64,000 nucleotides of DNA from Centroberyx gerrardi (GCF_048128805.1 NC_136005.1:17060760-17124759), one strand, 5' to 3'; positions 1 to 28,500 are shown, counted from the first letter of the stretch. Numbers and translations are program-made. The notes: generated from the sequence alone by a model not told the origin.

Positions 1-389
1 TTGAAACTAAGTGCTGTCTTTCTTTGGTGATGTATTGTGAACCTTTGAGTTGGTTGAGCTGGCGTTTATTGATGAATATTACTTTCAGATTAAAGTAACG
101 CTTAGCTGATGAAAATTGCTTTGTAATTAACATAGCTATGTTCTCAAATAAACATGTTCATGTTTTTCCTTTGCTATATTAGACATGAATCTGGCTTGGT
201 TGGATTTGGCAACGTTTCTCTTGAAGCACCTTTTTTTCAGCAGTCAATAATAAACATTCTGTACCCACTGGACTCCCCTGCGTAGTCTCCCTCTGTTTTC
301 CGGAGGTTGTTTATGAATGACAATAAATAGTATAATAATTCCATCAGCAGGTCTAACCACAACTGTAGTGGGGAATTGTCTTTTTCACA
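1..389. other. 3' flank / 3' UTR of SLC10A4
   Basis: AT-rich sequence downstream of the SLC10A4 stop codon on the minus strand. It probably carries the 3' UTR, because the only canonical minus-strand AATAAA is at 65-70. No other coding signal was seen. Confidence 0.5.
65..70 (-). terminator. candidate poly(A) signal for SLC10A4
   Basis: TTTATT on the plus strand reads AATAAA on the minus strand, about 320 nt after the SLC10A4 stop. It is the only canonical hexamer between the stop and the window edge, but a later site outside the window is possible. Confidence 0.4.
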
Positions 390-2374
390 TTAAACAGGAG
401 TTGAGTCAGGAGGACAAGGATCCAACATGATGGTGTTTGGGTCACTCACTGTCACCGCACCATAAGATGAGTCAAAACCAGTATCCTCATCTTGAAACCT
501 TTGATATGTTATATCCGTGTCATCGCCACCCCCCATGGGGTCTTGTTTGTGCAGAACCTCCTTTCTGTACATCCTGTATGCCAGGATGAAGATGCCAGCC
601 TCGGCCGCTTGGAACAGAGCGTACAGCAGAGGGAACATGTACATGCCTCCCATCAGGTGAGGGGGGAAGGTGAGCTTCAGGATGGCGGTGCACAGCTGCA
701 CGTTCTGGCACCCTGTCTCCAGAGAGACGGACCTGCGGCTGTTAGGCGGCAGGTCAAAGAGCATAGCCAGGCCATAACCTGCAGCGTAGCCACACAGAGG
801 CATCAGCACGGCCACCACGTACACAGAGGGAGGGATGGTGGACAGCAGCTCGGGCCCCAGCATCGCACCGGTCAGGATGAACAGCAATATGAGAGTGATC
901 AGCAGAGACCAGAGGGATACCTGGAGAGACAATATTACAGGATGAGCATGTCTTTTCCAACTCAGGTCTGGAATGAATCAGTGTATCTTGTATTTGGTAC
1001 TACGTTTCTCTCTGTTGTAAATCAGGTGCCCCTCCCTCATGTGAGCGACTTTTATCATGAAAGGGAGGAGCACTTACTGACAAAGTGCCTCTGATGTCAT
1101 TGTGCCCTACGGTCAGCATCGCCTATTCTTATGACAGGCATGGAAAATTACGCAGTGCGCTTTTACGCAAAAGTGGTCGTTAATCTAAAGTATTCAAGGT
1201 CGACAAATCACATGAAATAATCAGGGTCTTTAATTGACTCATTTTATTCACTTTAAGTGGAAAACTAACTTTGCTCTTAAATTACCTTTAAAACGATGTC
1301 GGCTATCCGCGTGTAGCGATATCTTAGCGCCACCCCTAAGCCAATTGGGATGAGAGTGCTGCACAGGGTCAGGATGATGGCCCCGAAGGGCATGAGGTTC
1401 ACCAAGGGGGTGTTGATCCAGGCACGACTGTAGATCCACAGACACAACGGCATCAGCACCAGCGCCAGCAGCGTGGACGATATGGTCATGATGATGCTGG
1501 GGAGATGAGAGCGAAGACGCACCATTATAGCATTATAAGATGGATGTGATCAGCGGCCATAAACAGTGTTGGATTCTCTGAATTAAGTTTGACCAAGTTG
1601 TCACAATTGGCATCACAGAAAATACATAAAACGCATGTGATTAACTTTAGAGCCATGCGTAAAGTCTAACCTTTGCTAATCTCCGACACCTATGCGTAAT
1701 TGCTGAATATTATACTTAGAACAAACACAGATAGTTCAGTTTTGTGCAATACATGTACAACTTCACTTGGTAAAGCACTATAGGTTATTTTAAGCCAAGC
1801 AGGAATAACGTGATTGTGTATTACTTAGTTACCTGAGATTCATCTCTCCGTTCACCAACAGAGACATTATATTTGACAAGTTCCCCCCTGGACAGCAGCC
1901 ACAGAGCAGAACGGCCATAGCCGCTACATCATCCAGAGAGAAAGCTAAAGCCAACAGAAAGGCCACCAAGGGCATGATAACAAACTGACACACGAGCGCC
2001 AGCAGCACCCCGATGGGTCTCCGGATGTGCTCCCCAAGCTGGCTGATGTCCACCGTGCAGCCCAGCCCCAGCATGGTGAAGCAAAGGACAAGTCCCACAA
2101 ATACATTGATTCCGTGACTCAAAGGGGAATCCCAGAAGGCAGGCATCAGGTGAGAGGACGCTGACGGCGGAGCGGCCATAAGCTCGGCTCCAGCGGCAGT
2201 CCTGAATGTGTTGGCGTCCCGAAACATGGGACCACTGGCCACGCGTAATCCGGCCATGGCAAAGTCCTCCGGAGAACCGTTCAAGTCCACCACTCGCTTC
2301 AAAGTGTCAGTCATCAAAAGGGCTATTAGGTCAGCATTTGGAGCATCGGTACCCAGCGTGCTGGAGTTCTCCAT
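390..2374 (-). CDS. slc10a4: sodium/bile acid cotransporter 4 (orphan SLC10 carrier), 3 exons
   Basis: Exons are 2374-1833, 1496-1286 and 920-390, with GT-AG junctions in phases 2 and 0, totalling 1284 nt and 427 residues (human about 437). SLC10A4 is a multi-pass membrane protein of monoaminergic and cholinergic synaptic vesicles; despite the family name, bile-acid transport is not its established role. The extracellular N-terminus (residues 1-85) carries sequons at N3 and N32. The first membrane segment is near residues 88-107, and CCPGGNLSN lies at 160-168. Exon 2 opens with SIIMTISSTLLALVLMPLCL and exon 3 contains QNVQLCTAILKL, both nearly identical to mammalian SLC10A4 and unlike SLC10A1/A2. 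The cytoplasmic tail is acidic (DTDITYQRF...DSSYG). The start is the first in-frame ATG. SLAIN2 lies upstream on the same strand, the order also found in mammals. No lesion is visible. Confidence 0.95.
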
Positions 2375-2665
2375 GGCGCAACCGGAGGACAGAGGCTCTC
2401 CACAGTCGGTTTCTCCCTGTAGGTGTTGGTGCGTAAAATGATTCCCCTAGTGGCGCACTGTCACAAATGACGAGCAGCGGAGGCTCCAGTGGTCAGAGGA
2501 TGTGATGGTGCCATGGCAGTGTGTCTTAAAGCGACTCACTGAGTCTGTCTGGTGCCACGGATTGGCTCCCTGATAGACGCACATTACTGGAGGGGAGTCT
2601 GCACACGGGCTTTGGAAAGCTTCAATAAGAGTGGATGGGCCTGATCAATAACACGCAGGCTGCCC

Positions 2666-2673
2666 TTTTATAT
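2666..2673 (-). promoter_or_regulatory. TATA-like box upstream of SLC10A4
   Basis: The minus strand reads ATATAAAA about 290 bp upstream of the start codon, followed downstream by GC-richer sequence. This would place a transcription start near 2640 and a 5' UTR of about 265 nt. It rests on motif and position only. Confidence 0.4.
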
Positions 2674-3850
2674 TGCGCTCCGACCCTTATATGGAGAAAA
2701 GGTCCTTTGGAGAATATCAACCTAATCATTATATATTGACAATTTTCCATTTGGAAAATTACGCCTTTAACTCTTTAACTTTAGTAGCTCACCAGAGGTT
2801 ACTTTTCCTTACGATTTCTTTAGAATTACACGTGCTCATTTAGGCGCGTGGGAAATGGAGTTTTAGTTGAAACAGCTCTTGGTCGAGGGTGAGTAAGCAC
2901 AGCCTGCATAAAGGAAAATTGTGCTCGTCTTTATATTCGTGCATCGACTGTAAGAATCTGCGTGCCCGTGTCTTTTGTTCCCTGTGCTATTTCTGTCTTT
3001 TATGAATCGGTTTGAGCGTTGCGCATGAAAGTCTTGAACTCTAGGTCCATGTTGCGCATGTCTGATGTGTGGTGTTGTAGTAATAGTTATTAATGTGTGT
3101 TATTGAGCTCACAATTATAGCCAAAGTGGAGCCTTAATGGCCTAATATGGCACGATTGTATTATAGCATTCGTCACCACAAAAGCTACTTTTTCAATATT
3201 TAAGGTGTCAGCATCAGATATGACTGAAGCTATTAATTAGATAGGGCTATAGTTCTTTAGGGATTTGTTTGAAATCTGGGCATGTGGTAGTTGAGATTAG
3301 AAAATGATTTCTTGTGTAACAATAAATAAAAACACAAATCACAGTTTAAACAGTCATCATTCTTTTCAGCAACCAACCCACAAATAAGAGCTACCAATTA
3401 TGAAGGTACATCATGTTATATACTGTATAATTCATCAGAACGTGTTTTATCATACTATTGTGTGTAGGTCAGATAATGTGAGGAGTATTTGTGAAAAGGC
3501 TGCGGTCCTGGAAATCCACACAGTCTGTTCAGCTGAGTGATGGTTGAAGGAATAAATGAATAAAAGCACAGGAGGAGTACAGCTCTCCTCCTCTTGTTTG
3601 GGGTTTGGCTTCACCACATCTCTACTGTCTTGCCCAGTCTGTTTTTGTGTCAGCAGAGAGTGGCACAGAAAATACTCTCACTAAAAGCCCTGTAGAATAA
3701 AACCATGGTTGCGTAGCGTGGCACACATTGAGGAAGCGAGTGAGTAAATGCATGTCAGATGGCCTCAGGGCGCCGGTCCCGAGAGAGGCTGGAGCGGGAT
3801 GGGACAGCTTGAACCAGCCAGTGACTTGTGTTGAAGCATGGTGATCAGTC

Positions 3851-3867
3851 TCCTCCCCCTGGTGGAG
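3851..3867 (-). promoter_or_regulatory. CTCF-like motif
   Basis: The minus strand reads CTCCACCAGGGGGAGGA, which contains the CCACCAGGGGG core of the CTCF consensus. Occupancy cannot be judged from sequence. Confidence 0.4.
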
Positions 3868-4984
3868 ACTCCGGCTGTGACACCCCCTGGCTCTGTGGGG
3901 ACTCAGCTGCAGCACCTACTGTATCTGTGTACAGGATGTGGAGCAGAGGGGACTTTACTTTAACCTGAACCTCCACCCAGCTCAAACTGTCCCCGAAGAC
4001 AACTTGCTCGAACCTGTGGTGTTGCTGAGGAGAAGTCAGCGTTAGTATCACTATATCAGTATTGTCAATTTTATGTTATAGACACACTGAAAGCAGTATT
4101 CCCCTGTGCAGGGTCCTGCCTCTGTCCTGTCCTACCCATTATCTGAAGCAGCAGATATGTAAATATATTCATTCTTTATTACACCATCACTGACTGAACA
4201 TGAGCAATAATGTGACTGAAGCAAGTCAACAAATAATGACTATACTATCTGATTTTTGGGCCGATGTTCCTTTTGTTTTTAGAAATAATAATCAATTTAA
4301 GCTTACTCTGACAGATTTAGGACCAAATCTCTTATAAAGAAGTTCTATACGACACAAAACCTGCTGGAAATTGAAGAAATCTATTCAGGGAGCCTGGTGA
4401 TGCTTCACATTCTGATATGTCGTATGTTAGCCCTTTTTCCTGTGACACCATGAGGTCAAATGCAGCTCAGGTGCTTTTTCCCTTTCTCTTAAAATACACT
4501 GGGTTGGAATTATTTTCAAAGATAACTGTTTTCACGAGAGTTGATTTTCCAATTTGGGGAGGTTGAAGATAACTTGAAAGCCCATGTATCAAAACTAAAA
4601 AGTAATGGCCATGGTCCAGCAAATAAGACTACAGTATTCACCCAGACCATGTTGTTGTTCTCTGATGTTCTTCTTACTCCCAGGGAAAGCAGAAGGTAGT
4701 GGAGGAAGGAGAAGTAGTTTGCACACAGCTGTAGATTGCACCAAAGAAGCCAACAGGCTTTGTACAGGGAGAGGATGAAGTCAGTCTTGCTTCTGAGCAT
4801 CTGACAATTGGCTGTGGTTCGGTTCATTTAGGTGTAAGTTTAGGTTAGTAAGGCTTCTGTATACAAAATTGATTCTAGAGTTGCTGCCCAAAGTTTGGCT
4901 GTCACATCAATATAAGAAACCCACGTGTTCTTAAGTCTGCAGAAGTCACAAAAACACACAGCAGGAAAGAGCACCTTTTCAGCT

Positions 4985-4990
4985 TTTATT
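4985..4990 (-). terminator. candidate poly(A) signal for SLAIN2
   Basis: Plus-strand TTTATT gives minus-strand AATAAA about 1.7 kb downstream of the SLAIN2 stop. It is the only canonical hexamer seen on the minus strand in this stretch. Confidence 0.55.
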
Positions 4991-6671
4991 TGAAATGTGA
5001 GTTTACACGGGGAAACTGAATGTCATGTTTGTGGATATAAAAAAAAGTTCAATAACAAAAACTTGCACACAAAAGGTGTGGCATGTCTTTTTGCAACATT
5101 CTTTCTAGCTTCCCACTAAATCTGAGCTTTGACAGAGGCACCTCTCTCTTCAATAAATAGTCTCATTTACAGAATGAGTAATTAGTTATAAATATGAAGG
5201 CGCATATTAAACATACTTTTTTTTAAAGCAATTATAAATGTATTGATTCAATTACAAAAAAAAACCAAACACAAATAGGCAAGCAAATCAATCAAGCAGA
5301 GATGCAAAATTGTAAATAATATTGGCAAATCCAGAAATTGGCACAAAATGATAAATGAACAAATAAAGCATGTTCAAAATAAAGTGAAACTTTAAATTAT
5401 AGGCACTAGTTTAATAATACCCGGCACACCAATTACCAAAACACCATCCCTAATATTGGCACACCTCTTGATTAATTTTTAAAGCACAAGAGGCAGTGAC
5501 CGCTCTTAACATATTCAACTTTTCATGTTACCGAAGATATTTTTTCCCTCTTTCTCATGGCATGAATGATATACACGGACACAATGTTGTTGCAGGGGTT
5601 CAATTAACTACATCAAGGTGGTTAAGTTTCATTCTTGGTTTCATTGGCTGCAAGGGTGGAATCATGACGCAGTATGATTCAGAGAGCTCAGGTTTCTGCT
5701 AGATGGATTTTGTGAATTACACATTTCCCAGATATCTGCTGGAACTTAGACCAAATGTCAGTTTGAAGTGAAATTGAGAGGAATGTCTTTGCTTGACCGA
5801 TTTCAGCACTGCTAAGGAAAGGTATGATTTTGGCAAACTGTGGTACAAGTCTGTCAGCACTGAGGCTTTGGCCTGTGTCATCTGTCACCTGGGCTCCTTG
5901 TAACAAAAAGAATCACAAATCCTGTTTTGACACTGGCAAAAAAAGGCTTTGGAGAGTTAGCTTGCAGTTGAGGTTCAAAATGTACATTTTTAACAATTCA
6001 AATCTTAAAAACAAATACTGATATGGATGTTTGGACATAAACTCCTTAAATAATTTGAATAAATAATTTCCAAAAGAAACATGTGCATACATTCTGGCTG
6101 ATTTCATGAGAGGAAAAATTCTTAAAATGAGAACCATACAGAGGTGCTTTCACTGCCGCAAGACATCAACAATTCTCTAACATTAAGGGACATTTTACCT
6201 GCACAGCATCATCATAGAGATCTCTCACCAACATCTGTTGAACACAGAGCGTAAAAAGAGAAATGTGTTGAAACATTTCAACCTGAGGGAGGTGAAAGAT
6301 GAAGAGGGGAGGGGAGTGAGAGGAGAGCTGGAGACTATAGTGATATGGACTGTTTGACAGATGATTGCAGACACACTGAGGCAGGTGAGGGTTCCTCTGG
6401 TGGCGGAGCTGGAGTTGGGCTGGTTTCTTTGGCATTTTCTGGGCCGTCTGCACTACATGCCTGACCGCTCCGGAGCCGCTCCACACAGAGAAACACAATG
6501 GGAGGTCCTCTTTGAAACAATGTAGACTCCGTCTTTTGTGTGTTTTCTTTTTTTTCCGACATGGTCTCTCTGTTTTCATGGTAAAAGTAATCTTGGTAGA
6601 TAAAGTGCCGTATTGTAATGTCTGCCTCCTGGTGTTGATAGTTTGACTGGAGAGCCCCCTGCTGGCCCACC
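4991..6671 (-). other. slain2: SLAIN2 3' UTR (inferred)
   Basis: AT-rich sequence between the SLAIN2 stop and the candidate AATAAA. Minus-strand open frames here, such as 6166-6579 and 6335-6760, are out-of-frame shadows of the last exon and UTR. A CTCF-like site lies just beyond the stop. Confidence 0.5.
6652..6669 (-). promoter_or_regulatory. CTCF-like motif in SLAIN2 3' UTR
   Basis: The minus strand reads TGGGCCAGCAGGGGGCTC, a near-perfect match to the CTCF core CCAGCAGGGGGC. It sits immediately after the SLAIN2 stop codon. Confidence 0.45.
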
Positions 6672-21692
<15,021 letters not shown>

Positions 21693-21990
21693 AGTGGCTC
21701 TTCAGCCCTACGAAAATATGCGGTGGTCTGTTGTATTGTTAGTCGTCTATCGGCTGATGGTCTCTTTAGTTTTGCTTACTTAACTGTTCTACGTGTTCAA
21801 TGAAGACACTTTGGTGTTCAACGGAGTTAAAAAGCACAACACCGTCATCTTCTCCGGTTATTCGTACGTACGGGTAGGGTCGAGGCCATTTTCACAATAC
21901 TCGTTGCCAACTGTGAAAGACCAACAGGCGGCGAATAGTACACGTCATCACGTTCTGTAGCGGAGACGAGCACGTCACCAACACCTATTT
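21693..21990 (-). promoter_or_regulatory. slain2: SLAIN2 5' UTR and promoter region (inferred)
   Basis: Sequence upstream of the SLAIN2 ATG is richer in CpG than its surroundings. It contains two CACGTCA motifs (21941-21947 and 21971-21977), which read TGACGTG on the gene strand and suit CREB/ATF-type factors. A GAAAATGGCC motif at about 21884-21893 is YY1-like. No TATA box was seen. The transcription start is probably within 21750-21900. Confidence 0.45.
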
Positions 21991-22299
21991 GCGCGCACAC
22001 ACTACACTCTCCCTCTCCAGTACAGTATGGGACAAAAACACATTTGTCTTTGTTCTACAGAAACCTCGTATCTACAAAGAGTTCTCTTTTTACGATTGCT
22101 GTTTTACAAACGACGCCCATGCATTATTTAAATTCAATAAATGGTTGGGTTAGGGCCTAGGGTTATTAAATACAGTGCTGGCCCAAAGTCAGTTTATCAA
22201 TTACACTAAATTTAAAAAACGAAAAAAAGATAATGAAGATAAATTAAGAATAAAAGTAACAACTCAAACAAAATGAGCACAGAGTCTTATCAAAATATC

Positions 22300-22305
22300 T
22301 TTATT
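22300..22305 (-). terminator. candidate poly(A) signal for ANAPC4
   Basis: Plus-strand TTTATT gives minus-strand AATAAA about 140 nt past the ANAPC4 stop, making a short 3' UTR. The gap to SLAIN2 is then only about 400-500 bp. Confidence 0.7.
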
Positions 22306-22441
22306 TCCATACACAACCCCCCCTCCCCCCCAAAATGGTGTCAGAATGAAACATAGTGCTCAGATATCATTTTGTAATGGGATGGAGTGGAGTCCTATAT
22401 TACTGTGTTAAACTTGCTTCTGTGTCTTGGGGAGTGGAGTC

Positions 22442-25400
22442 TTAAGAGAGTTCGAGGGCTTCTTCTGACTCCAGATGCTCCTCGACCTTTTGATACACAT
22501 CCCCTCCACGCTTCTCAGCTTCACCCTCAGCCACCTGCTCCCCTTCCACCTGGCTGGTCATCGCTGCTTCCAGCCTGTCCTGGTCAGCGCTGGCATTCTG
22601 TGACTCAGCTCCTTCTTCATCCTCCTCATCCTCCACGTCCATCTCAAAAACGCGAACGTGCCTCAGATTGGCACTCAGCTGACAAAGAAACCCCCCAAAA
22701 CAGGTACATTGTTATAAGCAGTCTTTCTCCTACATTCGTGCAGCAGTGGTGCCCCCCACTGCTAGAAATGTGAAAATATTGAAAGTGCATCATTTGGCCT
22801 TATTGTTTACCAAAACAAAGAAATACAGGAAATGTCTAGTACAGTTAATTCACATATCATAATATCTAATCCAGGTCCCAAAACCAAAATCACCCTGCAC
22901 AAAATTCAAAGGGAAACACTGGAAGTAAATCAGACGTACCACACACGCCACTTTGCGGATTCCGTTGACGGCTACAAACTGAGCCTTCATGTTCTCTAGG
23001 TCCCGCCACTGATTCCCCAACACCACACTTTGGCAGGGGATGGCTCCACTCTGCTGGTCCAACCTGACAACACAGGTGACAAACACAGTGTCCCAGAGTC
23101 ACACCTTGTCTCCACTGGCTTTAGCTGTGCCTGCCGTGGCCTAGCTTACTTTTATTCTGCTTTCATCATCAAAGTGATATCTACATGACTGTTTGAATAA
23201 TAGCACACTGTCACTTGTCTCCCATTTGTTCCCTCCCATTTGCTGAAAATAAACATTGATTCTAAAGATGCAATGTACACTCACTATATTAAAAATTTTG
23301 CTTCCTTTGACAGCTTTGCACAAGGCATGAGTCTAGGTAGAGAAACAAACTGGAGGTTCAGAGAGGTGAGGATTGTTGTTATGCAAGGGAGATATTCCTA
23401 ATGATACACACACACCCACCCACCTGAGGCTAGGGTCCCAGTTGAACTCAGTCTCACAGCTGAGGGCGGAGCTGAGAGGGAGCTGAGCCAGGACGTGCCC
23501 CCTGATCTCTTCTGGCCCTTGCAACACCACAGTTAGCATTTCATCGTCATAGAAACGAGCATCCAGGCAACTGTACACCCAGTCAGGCCTGAAAAACAAA
23601 TGGACACTCCAAATCATGGTAGCAACACCTTCATAAGTTGAGGAAAAAATTATCACAGTAGTTTGCATTTATGTCCATTTAAAGAGTTTCAGGGTAAGAA
23701 TGAGAGGACAGGCACTCACTCATTGTCACCAAGATGGTGGCTAAGAACATTGCTCAGGTCAATCGACATGAGATTGTTGGGGATATGTCTGTGAACAAAA
23801 AAAAAATAGAGTTATTAATAGACATAGATAGACAGACACAAAGAAACAGACACACACACACACATATGCACAAACGCACACACAATCATAGCAATCTACC
23901 TGTATGGGTCTGTTCCCTTCCGCAACAGGTACAGCTTGCAGGGTGAAATCTCTGGCATGCAGAACACAACATAGTGCATATTGGCCTTCTTGTCATTCCA
24001 CCTGTATGACAACCAAACATACCAAGTACATAATCAATACAAACCCCTGTCTGATCGTCACAGACCAATACAAAGTTACGGCATGTTTGTGTTTTACGTA
24101 CAAAGACGGAAGTTCAAAAAGTCGTGGAGTATTTTCAGAGCTGGAAAGACAGTAAACAAAAACAAATAAATGCATCTTTATGTAAATTAATTCTATCACA
24201 TTCCAGATCTTATCAATCATTAACAGAAACATTAGAGCTTACCTCTCTGGCACAGTGTACAGGGGCAAAAACACAGCCTGTTTTACAGACTTCCCAATTA
24301 CTTCCTGCAAACAAACAAACAAATGAATAAGTTCAAATGCCTCTGCATGATATGATATTACGAGCAGTAACATGAAATGGAGTACATTTTGTTATTGTCA
24401 TAATTGTGTAGTTTTTGTATGACTTGATATGTGAGAGTTAACACCGTTTCATCCTTTGGGTGTTGGGTTACAGCACAACATTTTAGTCAGGTTTTCTTCA
24501 GCACCATAACACTGAAGCCGTCCTTCTTAAGGTTATAAATGAGCTCCTGAGGAACGCAGATGCAGGCGAGTGCTAGTCCTGCTAGCTGATCACAACATTC
24601 TTATTACTAGATTTAGGCCATGGGTTGGCATCTCTGGGACTGCCCGGGAATGGTTCTCATCCTACTTGTCAAACAGAAAATGTTGTGTTTCCTCTCTCTC
24701 TGTAGTTAGTTATTTTATACCCACTATTTATTTGTATTTCTTTACTTACACATACTTTCAGCTAGGGACTCAATTCAAACTTTAAAATGTTCTTTAGGAG
24801 TTGTGCAGATGTATTCAGCTTTTTGATTCTCTTTATAGATTTTAAAATATTTAAATTTGTTTCCCATAGATATGAATGATAGAATGTTCAGAAATGTGAC
24901 AGTGAATTTTTGCGTCATCTGCTGACGACAAGGCGATTCACTCTAGCTGGACCCATTAAATTCATGGTAATCAATGCACTTCACAGACCTCCACAACTAC
25001 TACTGCTCCTACCACAACTCCTTCAACTGCTCCTCTTAAAATAGAAAGGTGAACAGGCTTTCAGTGTCAGCGCCCCTGGCCTTTGGAGAGCCCACCCTGA
25101 GGCGCTCAGACTGGCTAAATCAGTGTCAACCTTTAAATCACTTCTCAAGACCCATTTGTAGTAAAAGGCCTTTTCATAGTTTTACTTGTTTTCTACTGAT
25201 GTTAATTATTTAATCGTATTATCATTATTAACATTTTATTTGATTTTTACTTTCCCTCACTATTGCCATTTTTTTGCCATGTTTCCTTTTACTGTCTCTT
25301 TGTTAAGCACTTTGTGAATTCTGTTTTGAGAAGTGATATAAAGTGTATTATTATTTTGATTATGCTTGTGCTTATTATTATTATTATTATTATTATTATA

Positions 25401-25485
25401 CTAAACCGGGTATACATTGCTGGTTCATTATTTTCATGAAGGAATGCTAGAGCCAAATAAATATGTACGAGAAAGAATGAAATGT

Positions 25486-25560
<75 letters not shown>

Positions 25561-28500
25561 ACTTACTGCAGGTTTCTGTAGACACAACTCAATCACACCT
25601 TCCATCATCCTCTTGACGAAGTGCAAAGACTTTTGGGGATATGAGGGGAACAGCAACGGGCTCTCTAGATAAACCAGTCAAACATTTAATTTGTTAATCA
25701 GTGAGAGTTTAGTAAATCCCCCTGTCAAATAATCAAGACATGCTGTCTCACCAAACACAACCTCTGACACCTCATTACAAAAGGTAAACAAATCACTAAT
25801 TTGCTGCATGATTAGCACTTCTAAAGCAAAGGTCATAGTTCACCCTTCAGATGTGTGCTCTCCTGTAAAAACTTGAGCCACTGGTTTCCCTTGGTGTTGG
25901 GTGGAGACACGAGGTCCTCATCCTCATCCTTCAGGTACTATAACAATTTCCGTAAGAACAAGAAACCAGAATGTTGTAAGACAGTGGTCCCATTCAAAAA
26001 CACATGTAAACACAAATACAAATCCCCTTACCTGACCAACTCGTTCTACGTTGAAGTACTTCCCTTTACGATCGAAGAGCTCTTCATTCTGTTAAACCAG
26101 AGAGCGATTAATGTCACTTTGTGAAAAGTTATAGAGACATTAGAAATTAAAGTGCCATTATGTTGATCTCACCTCACTAAAATGCTCAGACAGGAAGTCT
26201 GCCACAAACGCAATGTCCTTCTGGGTCATCTGAGGGATTAACCAACGGGTTAAAATTGTATAATAATTTTAAGAAAAAACATCATGACACTCATCGCTCT
26301 CGCTCTCGCTCTCTCTCTCTCTCTCTCTCACTCTCTCTCTCTCACCTTATTGAGCTCTGGTGGTACATGCTCCTCACACATTCTCAGCATAGCTGTGGGG
26401 AAATAAAAGCAAGAAAAGTTTGAGAGGAAAATCAAGAGTTTAAACTATCTACATGGGGTTTTTGCAACCTACTGCATGTCATGTTGCATGAATGAAAAAA
26501 TGACTCTTTTGTATGTTCTTTTGTTTTTGTATCTAGAGTGATAAAGATATGTAGTCCACAACTTGCACTGAGTATGAGGTTCTGTTGTTCTAGTTGTTGT
26601 GCCAGTATGTTGCTATGTCACTATGTGAGTTGTTAATACGCCTCTGCGTCAATGTCACCAAGTTAAATTCCTGTACATTTACTGCATTTGACAAATAAAG
26701 TGATTCTTACCTACATACAGCCACCGGAAAAAGGCTTTGAAGTTTTTCATACTCTTGTCAATCACTCTGTATGAAAAAAAACACAAAAACAGGATTATAC
26801 ACAGAGGAATGGCATAGGGGAAGAAAAGGGGCAGATACACTATTTATGATAGCAATAACATGAACATTACTAACAGTTCAAGGGGTATATCAATTCAGAA
26901 ATCGTCAAACTCACTGTAGAAGTTCATTGGCTTTCAGAGAAAAGGAACCCACAGCTGTAATGGCATCTGAAAACAACAAACACACACACACACACACACA
27001 CATGAAGATATTGATACCAAAAAGCTTAATTCTCAATAATCATGCAGGTGAGGGAAATGGTACCTTCTATTGCTGCAGAGTCCAGACCCAGGGGCTGAAA
27101 CTTTTGTTTCCATAGAGACATCCCCTTCACCTCACTGAGGTGGTACAGCAGCGCCTCAGAGCCACTGCAGAGAGAGAAAGAGACAGAGGGAGCGGTTTTA
27201 AATGAGAGAAGTCCAGGCATCAGTTGAAGTGAGGCAAGGTCAAAGGATAAAGAAGATACCTCTGCAGGTGGCTGATCACTAGCTTCTGGATGCTGGAGTA
27301 AGAGGACTCTATGGACTGGCCAAGCTTCTTCAGCCCCTAAGATATAAATGAAAGACACAAATAAGAAACAAAAAGATGTGATTTTAAGCTATACCACCAA
27401 ATGCATCTGTAATACAATATCAGAAATTATCAAAAAAGATGCTCACCTTGACAGTCAGCTGGTTCATGAGAAGAGCCTGCAGTTCAGGGCTAAATGAAAG
27501 CCAAGAGAAGTTACAATCCTTCCTACAATCACGCATGTTGTACGTTTTAAAAATCCAGGAGCAACTTTCTGCAAACTGAGATAAAATCCCAAACCACTAA
27601 AAGCTGTTAGATGAGACCAAGGTATTTTGTTACCATCTACAGGACACTCCAAGTATTGCAGTCAAAATAGCAGTCACCCACCACATTTGGATAGCACACA
27701 AGATAGTGTGGCAATGTGTTGTTGTGCAAATCGAAATGTAGAAATTGCATTTTCTTTCCTCACCTTGATTGCCCCCACAGCAAAAGCTCCAGAAACTCAT
27801 CTTGAACTTGAGTGCTTGTGTTCTTTTCCTAAAAATAGGTAATAAAAATTTTTTAAAAAAAACATTTGTTGATGCACGCTTTTCTTTTTTTTAGGTATTT
27901 TAGAAAACAAACCATGACTACTGACCTGAACAAATTTGGTGAGTCGAAGATCCATCTGCATGAGGATGTCCTCCCACGCCTCACACATACATGTGAGGGA
28001 GAGGCGCAGGTACTGCAGCAGGGTGGAGATGTGGGTGAACTTGCGTGCCATCCTAGTGACCTCAGGCAGACAGTCAGACAACAAACCTGTGTCCAGCTGG
28101 AAGACAAAGACCGCAGGCGTAGTGAGCAGATGAGTGACAGAGGATAATGACAGTCACAGCAGAATTACAGGACACTCAGGGAAAGCAGAAAGAAGAAAAC
28201 AAACAACACATTTCATCTGTCTTACCTGAATGTAGCAGATCTCTGGGTTGTTGTCAACAGACCGGACCTCTGTGATGACAGACAGGGACTTGAGATCGCT
28301 GGACAGACTCAGGCTGCGACAAGTTCCTGGAACCTGGAGAAAATAATTGTGTTAAAGGAACAACAGTTACATGACAATTTATAGTAGGGTTCTACCGATA
28401 TGAGTTTTTGAGGGCCAATACCGATAATTATAATTTTTTAAAAATTAGAACATTTTTCTGCCAAAAAGTACAACTATTCAGCATTTCCTCCAGAACTGGC

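Larger units (their letters stand above)
2375..4984. other. intergenic region between SLC10A4 and SLAIN2
   Basis: It contains the SLC10A4 5' flank and AT-rich sequence, and ends at the SLAIN2 poly(A) signal. Short open frames (for example 3622-3915 and 4516-4827 on the minus strand) match no family I recognise and have no convincing splice context. One CTCF-like site is present at 3851-3867. Confidence 0.6.
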
